A stretch of DNA of 64,000 bases from Thiogranum sp. Lineage in GTDB: Bacteria; Pseudomonadota; Gammaproteobacteria; DSM-19610. The stretch is taken from the NCBI GenBank assembly GCA_030148915.1, contig JASBSN010000042.1, forward strand, positions 25,388-89,387. The letters are read 5' to 3'. A model generated the notes under the pieces. That model searched no databases and was not told where the DNA came from. It was given only the letters and a program-made list of their open reading frames with translations. The stretch's first letter is position 1. Each line of letters opens with the position of its first letter. Positions 9,188 to 21,194 of the stretch are shown one piece after another. The translations under genes and the position numbers were made by a program.

Positions 9188-10219
9188 ATGTGCGCTTTTT
9201 TCCAGGCTGTGCACTGGCGACCAAGGGACAACGCATTGTACATTCTTAGCGGCGATATCGGCGGCACCCATACGCGCCTGGCGCTGGGCTCGGCGGCGCA
9301 CGGCGGCATCGCTATCGAGCAGCGCGAAACCTTCTCCAGCCCCGCCTTCACCAGCCTCGGCGAGATCGTCGGCGATTATCTCTCGGCGCACCAGATCGAG
9401 GCCTCAGTGGCGGCCTTCGGCGTCGCTGGGCCGGTCCGAGAGGGCATCAGCCGGATCACCAATCTGCCCTGGGAGATTTCCGTCCAAGCGCTGCGCCAGC
9501 AATTGGGTTTGCGGGCGGTGTACCTGATGAATGACCTGGAAGCGCTCGCCTGGGGTATCGAGTGTCTCGCCGAGGACGAACTGGTGAGTCTGCACGCGGG
9601 TGATGCACTGGCCAACGGCAACCGTGCGGTGATCGCCGCCGGCACCGGACTCGGCCAGGCCGGTCTGTACGCCGGGGCGCGCAGCTGGCACCCGTTCGCC
9701 ACCGAAGGTGGGCATTGCGATTTCGCACCGGAGACCGAGCGCGAATGGCGGTTGTTGCAACACTTACACCGGCAATTCACCCATGTCAGCTGGGAGCGGG
9801 TGCTCTCCGGCCCCGGCCTGGTGGGGCTGTATGAATTTCTGCTACTGGAGCACAATGCGGCGACGCCCGACTGGTTGAGCTCCGCCGAAACCACGTCAGG
9901 GGCGGAGATCACCGCTCGCGCCCTGCACCAGAGCGACGCCCTGTGCGTGGAGGCGCTGCGGTGGTTCGTTCACCTGTACGGCCGGGAAGCGGGCAATATC
10001 GCCCTGAAGATGAACGCCACCGGCGGTGTTTTCCTCGGCGGGGGCATCGCCCCACAGATTCTGCCCGCCCTGCAGGACGGGACGTTCGTCGAAGCCTTTC
10101 TGAATAAAGGGCGGATGCGACCGTTGCTGGAAGATATCCCCGTTAAAGTGGTTTGTAGCGATCTGGTGGCCTTACAAGGCCTGAGCCACTACGCCACCCT
10201 GAAGGCGGGCGCAAAATAA
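9188..10219 (+). CDS. glk: Glucokinase (start uncertain)
   Basis: LSGDIGGTHTRLALG, VIAAGTGLGQAGL, TEGGHCDFAP. Confidence 0.88.
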   Translation: MCAFFQAVHWRPRDNALYILSGDIGGTHTRLALGSAAHGGIAIEQRETFSSPAFTSLGEIVGDYLSAHQIEASVAAFGVAGPVREGISRITNLPWEISVQALRQQLGLRAVYLMNDLEALAWGIECLAEDELVSLHAGDALANGNRAVIAAGTGLGQAGLYAGARSWHPFATEGGHCDFAPETEREWRLLQHLHRQFTHVSWERVLSGPGLVGLYEFLLLEHNAATPDWLSSAETTSGAEITARALHQSDALCVEALRWFVHLYGREAGNIALKMNATGGVFLGGGIAPQILPALQDGTFVEAFLNKGRMRPLLEDIPVKVVCSDLVALQGLSHYATLKAGAK

Positions 10220-10221
10220 AG

Positions 10222-10599
10222 CTACTTGACCACCTTCAGTGACGGCCGGGCGGGCTTATCCTCCGGCTCGGTCGGTGGCGGATCGCCACCCTCTTCCTCG
10301 CTGAACATCATCCCGCGACCGTTTTCCTTGGCGTAGATCGCCAGCACCGCGTCGGTCGGCAATGACACCAGTTGAGACACGCCGCTGAAACGCGCCATGA
10401 ATGTCACTTCGTCGTTGCTCACGCGCAGACCCTCCACCGCATTCGGGCCGATATTCAGCACGATCTTGCCGTCCTCGATGTACTGGCGCGGCACATCCAC
10501 GCCCGGCGCCTCGGCATTGACCAGCAGATGCGGCGTACAACGGTTGTCCAGCAGCCATTCATTGACGGCGCGGATCAGATAAGGCCGGTTGGGAGTCAT
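10222..10599 (-). CDS. sspB: ClpXP protease specificity-enhancing factor SspB
   Basis: MTPNRPYLIRAVNEWLLDNRCTPHLLVNA...; downstream of sspA. Confidence 0.92.
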   Translation of the reverse strand: MTPNRPYLIRAVNEWLLDNRCTPHLLVNAEAPGVDVPRQYIEDGKIVLNIGPNAVEGLRVSNDEVTFMARFSGVSQLVSLPTDAVLAIYAKENGRGMMFSEEEGGDPPPTEPEDKPARPSLKVVK

Positions 10600-10627
10600 A
10601 GCGGAACAACACTGCCGCAACAGCGTG

Positions 10628-11254
10628 CTATTCACCCATTTCCTTTTCGGCTTCTGTCAGGCTGGCCTTGAAGGACTCACGGGCAAACATGCGCTCTGCG
10701 TATTCTCTGACAGCTTTGGCCGGAGCGGGCAGATCGATGTTGTAGTGTTTCAGCCGCCACAACACCGGCGCGATGGTGGCGTCCACCAGGGAAAACTCGT
10801 CGCTGAGAAAAAACGGTTTGGCGCTGAACACTTCGGCGCTGGCGGTGAGACTGTCGCGCAGCGCCTTGCGCGCCTTGCTGACCACCTTTTCACTGCGCGA
10901 TTCGAGATCGGTGATCAACGAGTACCAGTCTTTCTCGATGCGGTACAACGCGAGCCGGCTGCGCGCCCGGGAGACGGGGTCCACAGGCATCAGCGGCGGG
11001 TGCGGAAAACGCTCGTCCAGGTACTCGGTGACGACCTGGGGATCGTAGAGCACCAGCTCGCGGTCCACGAGGGTGGGTACGCTCTGATAGGGGTTCAGAT
11101 CGATCAGGTCCTCGGGCAGACTACCGGGCTCGATATTGACGATTTCTACCGTAATTCCTTTTTCGGCAAGGACCATGCGCACTCGATGGCTCTGCGGGCA
11201 ACTTGCATCGGAAAACAGCGTCATCACCGAACGGCGATTGGCGATTACAGCCAT
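10628..11254 (-). CDS. sspA: Stringent starvation protein A (GST-like)
   Basis: LFSDASCPQSHRVRMVLAEKGITVEIVNIEPGSLPEDLIDLNPYQSVPTLVDREL; pet operon neighbour. Confidence 0.93.
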   Translation of the reverse strand: MAVIANRRSVMTLFSDASCPQSHRVRMVLAEKGITVEIVNIEPGSLPEDLIDLNPYQSVPTLVDRELVLYDPQVVTEYLDERFPHPPLMPVDPVSRARSRLALYRIEKDWYSLITDLESRSEKVVSKARKALRDSLTASAEVFSAKPFFLSDEFSLVDATIAPVLWRLKHYNIDLPAPAKAVREYAERMFARESFKASLTEAEKEMGE

Positions 11255-11343
11255 GATTTTCTCCAGTAACTAAAGTTGACAATGCCAGCGGCGGGTTGAC
11301 CGCTCGCTGGCATTGCCGAACCAACAGATGTCCTTGCAGAAAT

Positions 11344-12084
11344 CTAGTGGACGTCTTTCCAATACTCTTTTTTCAGCAAATAGGCAATCACGAAGAACAC
11401 CAGCAGAAACAGTAGCACCTTGACCCCGAGCGCCATGCGCTGGTGTTTGATCGGCTCACCCATGTAGGCCAGGTAATTTACCAGATCGCGTACGGTGCGG
11501 TCGAACTCGGCCGGCGATTGCAGCCCGACGTCCTTGAGCTCGAGGCCTTCCAGCGCTTGGTGCTCACGGCCCTCGTCGTCGGTGATAGTCTCGTAGACCG
11601 GCTCCTGAATGCCCTGCAGGCGCCAAAGTACGTTGGGCATGCCAACATTGGGAAAGACCCGGTTGTTGACCCCGAACGGGCGCGATGCATCACGATAGAA
11701 GCTGCGCAGGTAAGTGTATAGCCAATCCACGCCACGCACACGCGCCACCAGGGTGAGATCCGGCGGTGCCGCGCCAAACCAGTTCTTGGCGTCGGCGGGG
11801 GTCATGGCGATGTCCATGTGATCGCCGAGCTTTTCGCCGGTGAACATCAGGTTGTGCAGCACTTCGTCATCGCTCAGGCCGAGATCACGAGCCGTGCGAT
11901 TGTAGCGCTGATACTTCGCCGAGTGGCAACCCATGCAGTAATTGACAAAGGTACGTACGCCGCGCTGTAACGATTCCTTGTTTTGCGGATCGATGTTGGC
12001 TTTGTCCAGGTGGATATTGCCGCCGCTGGCCAGAGAGACGGTCGGGGCGACAAGCAACAGGATAGCGAGCAGGTGTTTTTTCAT
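11344..12084 (-). CDS. petC: Ubiquinol-cytochrome c reductase cytochrome c1
   Basis: CMGCHS heme motif; C-terminal TM anchor; adjacent to cytochrome b. Confidence 0.95.
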   Translation of the reverse strand: MKKHLLAILLLVAPTVSLASGGNIHLDKANIDPQNKESLQRGVRTFVNYCMGCHSAKYQRYNRTARDLGLSDDEVLHNLMFTGEKLGDHMDIAMTPADAKNWFGAAPPDLTLVARVRGVDWLYTYLRSFYRDASRPFGVNNRVFPNVGMPNVLWRLQGIQEPVYETITDDEGREHQALEGLELKDVGLQSPAEFDRTVRDLVNYLAYMGEPIKHQRMALGVKVLLFLLVFFVIAYLLKKEYWKDVH

Positions 12085-12085
12085 G

Positions 12086-13336
12086 TCAGTGGGACCCCAT
12101 CGTCACCCGTTCCGGGACCGGTTTGGTTGGATCGAACTTGGTATAGATCGGCATCAGCAGGAAGAAGGCGAAATATACCGCGGTGCCCACCTGCGCGAGC
12201 AGGGTCTTGAGGTCAGTCGGTGCCTGCGTGCCCAGATAACCGAGCACGGCAAAAGAGACGACAAACAACGCCAGCATGATCTTGTAGATGGGGCCGCGAT
12301 AGCGGATGGACTTGACCGGACTGCGATCCAGCCACGGCAGGAAGAACAGGATCACCACCGCCGCGCCCATGACGATAACGCCGAGGAACTTGGAGCTCAG
12401 CGGGCCGATATCAAAGGTAATGGCGCGCAACATGGCGTAGTACGGCGTGAAATACCACACCGGGGCGATGTGCTCCGGGGTCTTCAGCGGATTGGCCGGT
12501 TCGAAATTAGGCGCTTCGAGGAAATAGCCGCCGCCTTCGGGGATGAAAAAGAGCACAAAAGCGAAGAACATCAGGAACATCACCACGCCGGCAATGTCCT
12601 TGACAGTGTAGTAAGGGTGGAAGGGGATGCCATCTCTGGGGATACCGTTCTCATCCTTGTTTTTCTTGATTTCGACGCCGTCGGGGTTATTCGAGCCCAC
12701 TTCGTGCAGCGCCAGGATATGCATCACCACCAGCGCCACCAGTACCAGCGGCACGGCGATCACGTGCAGGGCGAAGAAGCGGTTGAGCGTCACGTCGGAA
12801 ATCACATAGTCACCGCGAATCCACAGCGACAGACTGTCGCCGATTCCCGGGATGGCGCCGAACAGCGACACGATGACCTGGGCGCCCCAATAAGACATCT
12901 GCCCCCACGGCAACAGGTAGCCGAAGAACGCCTCCGCCATCAGCGCCAGATAGATCATCATGCCGAACAACCAGATCAGCTCGCGAGGCCCCTTGTAGGA
13001 ACCGTACAGCATGCCGCGGAACATATGCAGGTAGACGACAATAAAGAACGCCGAGGCCCCCGTGGAATGCATGTAGCGGATCAGCCAGCCCCAGTCGACG
13101 TCGCGCATGATGTACTCGACAGAGGCGAACGCCTGGGTGGCGTCGGGCTTGTAGTTCATGGTGAGGAAGATGCCGGTAATGATCTGGATCACCAGCACCA
13201 GCAGCGCCAGTGAACCGAAAAAGTACCAGAAGTTGAAATTCTTCGGCGCGTAATACTTAGACAGGTGCTCTTCCCACATTTTGGTCATTGGGAAACGAGC
13301 GTCGACCCAGTCGCGCATACTTATTAGCATACCCAT
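12086..13336 (-). CDS. petB: Cytochrome b of bc1 complex
   Basis: WYFFGSLALLVLVIQIITGIFLTMNYKPD...; PEGG..LEAPNFEPANPLKTPEHIAPVWYFTPYYAMLR. Confidence 0.97.
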   Translation of the reverse strand: MGMLISMRDWVDARFPMTKMWEEHLSKYYAPKNFNFWYFFGSLALLVLVIQIITGIFLTMNYKPDATQAFASVEYIMRDVDWGWLIRYMHSTGASAFFIVVYLHMFRGMLYGSYKGPRELIWLFGMMIYLALMAEAFFGYLLPWGQMSYWGAQVIVSLFGAIPGIGDSLSLWIRGDYVISDVTLNRFFALHVIAVPLVLVALVVMHILALHEVGSNNPDGVEIKKNKDENGIPRDGIPFHPYYTVKDIAGVVMFLMFFAFVLFFIPEGGGYFLEAPNFEPANPLKTPEHIAPVWYFTPYYAMLRAITFDIGPLSSKFLGVIVMGAAVVILFFLPWLDRSPVKSIRYRGPIYKIMLALFVVSFAVLGYLGTQAPTDLKTLLAQVGTAVYFAFFLLMPIYTKFDPTKPVPERVTMGSH

Positions 13337-13935
13337 TATGCGGCTCCTCCGTCTTCACCGACACCGATCTGCACCAGGGTGTCGCTGATGTACTTGTAAG
13401 GCGGCACGACAAGATTCAGCGGCGCGGGCACACCTTTAAATACGCGCCCGGCCAGATCGAACCTGGAGCCGTGACAGGGGCAGAAGAAACCGCCCTTCCA
13501 GTCCGGATCATAAGGCTGCGGCAGTGCTTCGGGCACGAAACCGGGCGAACAGCCCAGGTGGGTACAAATACCGACCAGCACCAGTATTTCCGGCTTAATG
13601 GAGCGTACCGGATTCTGACAATAAGTAGGCTGCTGGGCCTCTAGCGAGTTGGGGTCGCGCAGACGGTCATCCAGCGTCGGCAAGGCCTGCAACATCTCCT
13701 CGGTTCGCTTGACCAGCCAGACCGGCTTGCCGCGCCATTGCACACGGATCATCTGCCCGGGTTCGAGCTTGCTGATATCCGCCTCGACCGGCGCGCCGGC
13801 CGCCTTGGCGCGCTCGCTGGGTAACCAGGAAGCCAGGAAAGGAACCGCTGTATACACGGCACCCACGCCACCGACAACCGTGGTCGCGGCTATCAGGAAT
13901 CGGCGTTTGCTGGTATCTACACCGTCGCCACTCAT
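13336..13935 (-). CDS. petA: Rieske iron-sulfur protein
   Basis: CTHLGCSP and CPCHGSRFD motifs; TAT/TM N-terminus. Confidence 0.97.
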   Translation of the reverse strand: MSGDGVDTSKRRFLIAATTVVGGVGAVYTAVPFLASWLPSERAKAAGAPVEADISKLEPGQMIRVQWRGKPVWLVKRTEEMLQALPTLDDRLRDPNSLEAQQPTYCQNPVRSIKPEILVLVGICTHLGCSPGFVPEALPQPYDPDWKGGFFCPCHGSRFDLAGRVFKGVPAPLNLVVPPYKYISDTLVQIGVGEDGGAA

Positions 13936-14111
13936 TCACATTCTCCAAACAAAATTCACCGGCTGACGCCTGATTAGCGGGAACCTGGCGCCGATGAATA
14001 TTAGAATATTCAGATATTCAAACCCATAATCGGATAGCGGGCATAGCATGTAGGAACTGCCCGTTTAGGTCAAGTAATACACCGGTAAAAGTCCCCTTCT
14101 TAGCGCTTTCT

Positions 14112-14870
14112 TCACACAGGATTATCTATGTCCAGAAAAGTATGTTGTATCCCGAATTCCGCCGCCAGGTGCTCGCCCAGGGCCTGCACGCCATAGCGTT
14201 CCGTGGCGTGATGACCGGCGGCAAAGTAGTGGATGCCGTATTCGCGGGCAATGTGCGTGCTGGGTTCGGAAATCTCGCCGCTGATGAAAGCGTCGAGCCC
14301 GCGCCGGGCGGCGGCTTCAAGATACGACTGGGCCGCGCCGGTGCACCAACCGAGGGTTTCGATCAGCGCTGGTCCCCGACCTACCCGCAAGGGTTCGCGG
14401 TCCAGGACCTGCGCCAGCTGCCGCCCCAACTGAGAGGCGCTCAGCGGCGCGTCCAGTCGGGCGAAGCAGGCCAGTTCGGGGCCCTCACCGGTACCGAAGC
14501 AGCCCGCCTGCCGCCAACCCAAACGCGCCGCCAGCTGGGCGTTGTTGCCCAGCTGCGGGTGAGCATCCAGCGGCAGATGATAGGCCAGCAGACTGAGATC
14601 GGCGCCGAGCAGCGTGCCCACACGGCGCCGACGCATGCCGGTTAACGCCGGGCTCTCGCCCTTCCAGAAATAGCCGTGGTGTACCAACAACAGATCCGCC
14701 TGCGCATCGAGTGCGGCGTCGATCAGCGCCTGACTGGCGGTCACGCCGCTGACGATGCGCGCAATCTCGGCGCGCCCCTCCACCTGCAAGCCGTTCGGAC
14801 AGTAGTCCTGGAACTGACGCACGTCCAACAGTCTGTCGCAATAATCCACCAGTGATTGCAGCCCGACCAC
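14112..14870 (-). CDS. Nif3-like dinuclear metal center protein (YbgI family)
   Basis: LQSLVDYCDRLLDVRQFQDYCPNGLQVEGR...LLLVHHGYFWKGE...AGHHATERYGVQALGEHLA; GTG start at 14870 inferred. Confidence 0.9.
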   Translation of the reverse strand: MVGLQSLVDYCDRLLDVRQFQDYCPNGLQVEGRAEIARIVSGVTASQALIDAALDAQADLLLVHHGYFWKGESPALTGMRRRRVGTLLGADLSLLAYHLPLDAHPQLGNNAQLAARLGWRQAGCFGTGEGPELACFARLDAPLSASQLGRQLAQVLDREPLRVGRGPALIETLGWCTGAAQSYLEAAARRGLDAFISGEISEPSTHIAREYGIHYFAAGHHATERYGVQALGEHLAAEFGIQHTFLDIDNPV

Positions 14871-14961
14871 CTGCGCTCCCTTTGTCCATGTTTTACATTC
14901 GCCATCGCCGTCACGTTCGGCGATAATCTGCGCCTGCCGAGCAGCCTCAAGCAAGAGTCCA

Positions 14962-16116
14962 ATGAATATACGTGATACCGCGTCCTTTTTCCTCCAAGCC
15001 GCCACCGTAGGGATCGTGGCCGCCTTCCTGCTGTTGCTGATTAAGCCGCAATGGTTCGACGCCGGTCACTCGGTCATCGAAATCCGCGAGGCGCCGCCGC
15101 ACGTCGCCGGCGGCGCCAGCGCCCCGGCACCGGCCTCTTACGCCGACGCCGTGGCCCGGGCGGCGCCGGCTGTGGTCAATATTTACACCACCAAGGTGAT
15201 TACCCGCGACCGTCATCCGCTGCTGGACGATCCGCTGTTTCGCTATTTCTTCGGCGACCAGGCACAGGCGCCGCGCCGGCAGACGCAGACCAGCCTCGGC
15301 TCGGGAGTCATTGTCTCGCCTCAGGGTTATGTCCTGACCAACAATCACGTTATCGCCGGCGCCGACGAAATCCAGGTCCTGCTGCAAGACGGGCGCAGCG
15401 CGCGGGCTGTAGTGGTGGGGGTGGACAAGGATACCGACCTGGCAGTGCTTCGCATCGATCTGAAAGACCTGCCGACGATTGACATCAGCGCGGTGGAAAA
15501 TCAGCGCGTCGGCGATATCGCCCTGGCCATCGGCAACCCTTTTGGCGTCGGCCAGACAGTGACGCTCGGTATCATCAGCGCCACCGGGCGCACCCATCTG
15601 GGCATCAACCGCTACGAAGATTTCATCCAGACCGACGCGGCGATCAACCCCGGCAACTCGGGCGGCGCGCTGATCAACGCCTATGGTGAGTTGATTGGCA
15701 TCAACACCGCCATCTACAGCCAGTCGGGTGGTTCGCAGGGTATCGGCTTCGCCATTCCGACCCACCTGGCGTCCAACGTGATGAAGCAGATCATCGAGAA
15801 CGGCCATGTCGAGCGCGGCTGGCTGGGCATAGAGGCCCAGGACCTGACGCCGCAACTGGCGCAAAGTTTTAACCTCGAAGGAACCCGCGGCATGCTCATC
15901 GCCGGGGTGCTGCGCGGCGGCCCGGCCGATCAGGCCGGCATCAGGCCCGGCGATGTCATCGAGCGCCTGGACGGACGCCCGGTGGAAAACGCCCGTGCGG
16001 CCATGAGCCAGATCGCTCAGTCGGCACCCGGTACCACACTGAAGCTGGAGGGGCGACGCGATGGCAAGCCGCTGGCAATGAGCGTGACGACGGGGCGGCG
16101 CCCGGCCGGGCAGTAA
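14962..16116 (+). CDS. DegS/AlgW-type periplasmic serine protease (trypsin-like + PDZ)
   Basis: Single N-terminal TM; LTNNHVI, TDLAVLRID, NPGNSGGALIN; one PDZ domain. Confidence 0.92.
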   Translation: MNIRDTASFFLQAATVGIVAAFLLLLIKPQWFDAGHSVIEIREAPPHVAGGASAPAPASYADAVARAAPAVVNIYTTKVITRDRHPLLDDPLFRYFFGDQAQAPRRQTQTSLGSGVIVSPQGYVLTNNHVIAGADEIQVLLQDGRSARAVVVGVDKDTDLAVLRIDLKDLPTIDISAVENQRVGDIALAIGNPFGVGQTVTLGIISATGRTHLGINRYEDFIQTDAAINPGNSGGALINAYGELIGINTAIYSQSGGSQGIGFAIPTHLASNVMKQIIENGHVERGWLGIEAQDLTPQLAQSFNLEGTRGMLIAGVLRGGPADQAGIRPGDVIERLDGRPVENARAAMSQIAQSAPGTTLKLEGRRDGKPLAMSVTTGRRPAGQ

Positions 16117-16140
16117 TGGCGCAGCGGTGGCGCCGTCCTG

Positions 16141-16620
16141 TTAGCGGGAAGCGTTGGCCTTTTTCTTTTGCGCAATATAATCTTCGAGCTGTTTGTCGGT
16201 GATCGGCCCGACCTGTCGGGCCACCGGCGTGCCCTGCGGATCGATAATAAAGGTGGTCGGTAAACCGGGTATAGAACCCAAGGGCGTCAGGGGTAAGGGC
16301 TTGGAGCGCCAGATCGGGTAACTGATCATGAACGAGTCGACGAACGCTTTGAGCTGTTCGCTACCGATGTCCTCGTAATTGATGCCGATGACCATGACAT
16401 CCTTGTCTTTGTAGCGTTCGTAAAAATCGACCAGATCCGGAATCTCTTCCTGACACGGCGGACACCAGGTCGCCCAGTAGTTGACCACCACCCATTTGCC
16501 GCGATAGTCGGCCAACTCGTGCGTTTTACCCTCCAGATCCGGCAGGCTGTAATCCACCGCCTCAGCGGCGGCGATCCCGCTCCACAGGACCAACAGGGTA
16601 AAAGCTGTCAACAATCGCAT
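16141..16620 (-). CDS. TlpA family thioredoxin-fold protein
   Basis: Signal peptide; VVNYWATWCPPCQEEIPDL; start at 16620 chosen. Confidence 0.88.
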   Translation of the reverse strand: MRLLTAFTLLVLWSGIAAAEAVDYSLPDLEGKTHELADYRGKWVVVNYWATWCPPCQEEIPDLVDFYERYKDKDVMVIGINYEDIGSEQLKAFVDSFMISYPIWRSKPLPLTPLGSIPGLPTTFIIDPQGTPVARQVGPITDKQLEDYIAQKKKANASR

Positions 16621-16853
16621 AGAGGAATACCTTAAATGTGAGGACAGACCGTTGCTTTGCAGTCCGAGCCTGATTTTTATTCGCAACCCAGTGACCGCTT
16701 TAAGACACCGAAGCATGTCCAGGGTTCATTTTACGCACAGCATGACGGGCACAGGTCCGGCCATCAAGCTGTTTCGCGGCGCGCGCGAGGCTGAGTGCAG
16801 ATTTCCCTGCAACGACCGCTAACAGGCGAGTATCCTCCGTCTTTGTCGAGCTT

Positions 16854-18410
16854 ATGGAAACTCTTCAACTTACTATCCCGGCCCAGGAAGGCGACAGCGC
16901 CCGCGTCAAGATCCGGCCCCGGGAAGTGCGGGCGTGGCTGGACAATCTTCCCTTACTGGACCTTCCGCGCACCACCCGGCTGGTCCACAAACAGCTGCGG
17001 TTGATGAACCGGCAAACGGTCCCGGCAGCGCTGCGCCTGACCGTGCTCGGCGACTTTCTTAATACCTATCAGCGGCTTGAAGACACGCGAAGCGTCGATC
17101 CCGCGCTCAAATCACAACTAAAATATCTTTGTCAGGATATCGGTTTCGGCTACAAAATCGCCACCACCGATCTGGCCAATAAGCCCGGCAGCTTCCTCGA
17201 AGGCCGTCATCTGCCGCTGGCGCTGCTCGGATCGATTCACATTCTCGGCCTGCAACTGCTCGACTGTTATGCCAACTACCAGCGCGCCCCGCGTGCCGTC
17301 TGGGGCGAATGCCTGGCGCTGTACACTTACGCCTGGCGCAACGAGAAGGAAGGCCTGTCGGCCGAATTGACCGGTATCGGCAAACAACAGATCGACAGCA
17401 GTTTCCGGCTCATCGCCTTGTTACGCCTCGCCGACCCGTACCGGCTGCCGCCGGGGATGGCGGGGGCATTGCGCACGTACTTTCTGCAGCGTATCGAGTT
17501 GTGCAGCGTGCACAGCGAGATTCCCGAGGGTAAAAGGTACTTTGAACTCAAAGAAACGTTCGGGCAAGCCGGCGGCGACCAGGACCCACCCCTCTATCTT
17601 GAACTAGACGCGCTGTTGGCGCGCATGCAGCGCGACACCGCCAGCCTGGAGAAATACCGTGAGCCACACCGTATCGGGATGGCTCGAGAGATTCCCGCCG
17701 CGGCGCTGCTGCGCAGCCTGCAACAGACCATGACCTGTTGGCGCAACGATCAGCACCGTGGCAGTGGACGCGAAGACGCTCAGGCCCGCATAGAACTGGT
17801 CTACGGGCTGGAGGCGGTGTACTGCGTGGTTAACCAGGGACGCCATTTCGATGCTTCGTTGTTTCTCGAAGCGGGCGATCAAGCGCCAATCGATCTGGGC
17901 GCCGCGCCGGCACCCGAACCCACCCGCTCGCAGAGCTTACCCACGCCACTGGAGTGCACCGGAATCAACCGCAGTAATGGCGGCCTGGCACTACGCTACC
18001 ACGGCCAGCAGAGCGCCCCGCCGCAAGTTGGGCAGCTGGTCGCGCTACGCCGCTGCGGGGGGCGTGCCGCTGCCGGCTGGGTGGTGGCGGCGTGTCGCTG
18101 GCTGGTACACAACGAAGACCAGGGCGGTTTCGATATGGGTCTACAGTATCTGGCGCGCGAGCCGCGCGCCGTCGTGGTACGCCGGAGCGAACCCGTAGGG
18201 TGCGAATCCGAAGGGGGGTTCCAGGCCGGTATCGCCGCCACCCAGAAGCGTGGCGAACAGCGAATTCACACGCTGATTCTGCGCACCACCAAACTGCCGA
18301 TCGGTAGCCGCTTGACCCTCTACGATCAGGGACACCAACAGCAAATCCACTGCAGCGAACAGCTCGAAGCAGGCGCCAGTTTCGTGCGCTTTGTAACGCA
18401 GCCCGTATAA
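16854..18410 (+). CDS. PilZ-like domain protein with large uncharacterised N-terminal region
   Basis: 518 aa ORF; C-term ECTGINRSNGGLALRYHG...VGQLVALRR...GWVVAACRWLVHNEDQGGFDMGLQYL is PilZ-like. Confidence 0.6.
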   Translation: METLQLTIPAQEGDSARVKIRPREVRAWLDNLPLLDLPRTTRLVHKQLRLMNRQTVPAALRLTVLGDFLNTYQRLEDTRSVDPALKSQLKYLCQDIGFGYKIATTDLANKPGSFLEGRHLPLALLGSIHILGLQLLDCYANYQRAPRAVWGECLALYTYAWRNEKEGLSAELTGIGKQQIDSSFRLIALLRLADPYRLPPGMAGALRTYFLQRIELCSVHSEIPEGKRYFELKETFGQAGGDQDPPLYLELDALLARMQRDTASLEKYREPHRIGMAREIPAAALLRSLQQTMTCWRNDQHRGSGREDAQARIELVYGLEAVYCVVNQGRHFDASLFLEAGDQAPIDLGAAPAPEPTRSQSLPTPLECTGINRSNGGLALRYHGQQSAPPQVGQLVALRRCGGRAAAGWVVAACRWLVHNEDQGGFDMGLQYLAREPRAVVVRRSEPVGCESEGGFQAGIAATQKRGEQRIHTLILRTTKLPIGSRLTLYDQGHQQQIHCSEQLEAGASFVRFVTQPV

Positions 18411-18411
18411 C

Positions 18412-18435
18412 GAAACAAAGCCCCGACGGGGCCTT
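18412..18435. terminator. Probable bidirectional terminator between convergent genes
   Basis: AAAGCCCCGACGGGGCCTT short GC stem; T-rich tail on the minus side (TTTGTTTCG). Confidence 0.45.
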
Positions 18436-18461
18436 CAGTAAGCACTCGGTTGAACCCGTTG

Positions 18462-19232
18462 TTACTGTAAATCGAGACTCCCACCCAGGTAGCTGCGGTC
18501 CGATTCCTCCGTCACGCCAACCGACCAGGCACCGCGGTTTTTGGCATGATTGACGGCCATTTCGGCCTCAGCCGCCGAAGCGCTGCGGTTGATGCCGAAG
18601 TCCTGGCCCGGGTAGATCAGATCCGCGTCCTTGATCTGATTGCGGTTGGCTTTGTATATCAGCGGCCATTCGTAGGGGTTGCCGTACACCTCCTGCCGGC
18701 CGGCGATCGACCACAGACTGTCGCCGCGCACCACCCGGTAATCGGTGGTGTTCGAGCTGCTGTGCATACCACCCATCATCGGCGTCAGCATATCGTAGGC
18801 TTTACGGCCCTCGGCGTTGCGGATTGCATCGCTTGCACGAGAGAGCGTGGCGCGCTGCTCGGCGCTTAATTTGGACGCCTTGCTGAGACTGCCGTACATG
18901 ACCTTGGCGTGTTCCAGATAGTACTGGTTGACCGCCAGCTCGGCCTGGCCGCGCGCCTTGTTGGCTTTCTTGACGGCGGCATCGACGTTGCCCGCGGCCG
19001 CGTCTTTCTCGGCATCGGCAAGAATGGACTCGGTGTCGCGCCAGATCCAGTCAACGGACTTGGCCTTGGCGACGGCTGACTTAGCGGAGTCTATGGCCTG
19101 TGTGGCAGCGGCGGCGGCCGAGGTATCCTGCTTGGGTGCCGGTGGGTTCGATGAGCAGCCTACCACCATGCCCAGCGCTACAACGACGGGAACCAGTTGC
19201 TTGCCAAAAATCATTCTTTTCATGAATGTCAC
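18462..19232 (-). CDS. LysM-domain lipoprotein with DUF4398-like helical N-terminus
   Basis: Lipobox VVGCSS; YRVVRGDSLWSIAGRQEVYGNPYEWPLIYKANRNQIKDADLIYPGQ. Confidence 0.85.
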   Translation of the reverse strand: MTFMKRMIFGKQLVPVVVALGMVVGCSSNPPAPKQDTSAAAAATQAIDSAKSAVAKAKSVDWIWRDTESILADAEKDAAAGNVDAAVKKANKARGQAELAVNQYYLEHAKVMYGSLSKASKLSAEQRATLSRASDAIRNAEGRKAYDMLTPMMGGMHSSSNTTDYRVVRGDSLWSIAGRQEVYGNPYEWPLIYKANRNQIKDADLIYPGQDFGINRSASAAEAEMAVNHAKNRGAWSVGVTEESDRSYLGGSLDLQ

Positions 19233-19422
19233 TCCGCTAGTGGTTGTTCCATGAGTACTTTTTACTCATTTTTAATTTGTTACCCGAAGCTAACACCCGA
19301 TTCCACCGAGTGTCAAGCTGTGCGGGTTTGGTCGCACGATTAGGCGTCTCTAGTCCACAAAGACGTAGCAGGCCGAAAAAAATTCCGTCCTCGCGGGGAA
19401 ATGCCGCGGCCGCCGCAGGACT

Positions 19423-19797
19423 TCATTCGGAATCGGCCTGCTGCGCGGTTTCCCGCGCACGGATGGCGGCGTCCCGAGCCAGCGCGGCGCTCTCCCGGGC
19501 TTTGCGGAAATGGCGCTCGTTGAGCATCGCTTCGGCCCGCTTGAGTAGCTCCCCGGCTTGGCGGTAACTGTCCGCGGCACGCTGTTCGGCCCCGGCCACC
19601 CGCGCGGCCTCGATAGCCTGGCGTGCCTCGCTCATTTCCTGTACCGGCGCCGACCCGCAGCCGACCAGCGTAGCCGCCAGCAGCAACGCCGCCGCCCGTA
19701 CCGCGGCCCGCCGTGCAGTCAGCCGGACTTTCGAGAAACACAAATAGGTTGAGTGCATAGGTACTGCAACTGTAGGGTCAGAGCGACACGCTAGCAC
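19423..19797 (-). CDS. DUF4398 lipoprotein (start uncertain)
   Basis: Lipobox TLVGCGSAP; EMSEARQAIEAARVAGAEQRAADSYRQAGELLKRAEAML. Confidence 0.75.
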   Translation of the reverse strand: MLACRSDPTVAVPMHSTYLCFSKVRLTARRAAVRAAALLLAATLVGCGSAPVQEMSEARQAIEAARVAGAEQRAADSYRQAGELLKRAEAMLNERHFRKARESAALARDAAIRARETAQQADSE

Positions 19798-19890
19798 CGC
19801 GCCCGGGGGCGGTCAAGAATGCGGCGCCGGGCGCGTGGACGCCTAAGGGCGGATAGCGGACAATACTCCCCCCGTTCGAGGAGAAGACCT

Positions 19891-21194
<1,304 letters not shown>

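Noticed and set aside
11942-13213. 423-aa + strand ORF opposite petB
   Set aside because: Antisense frame of cytochrome b; low-complexity HQRR-rich composition.
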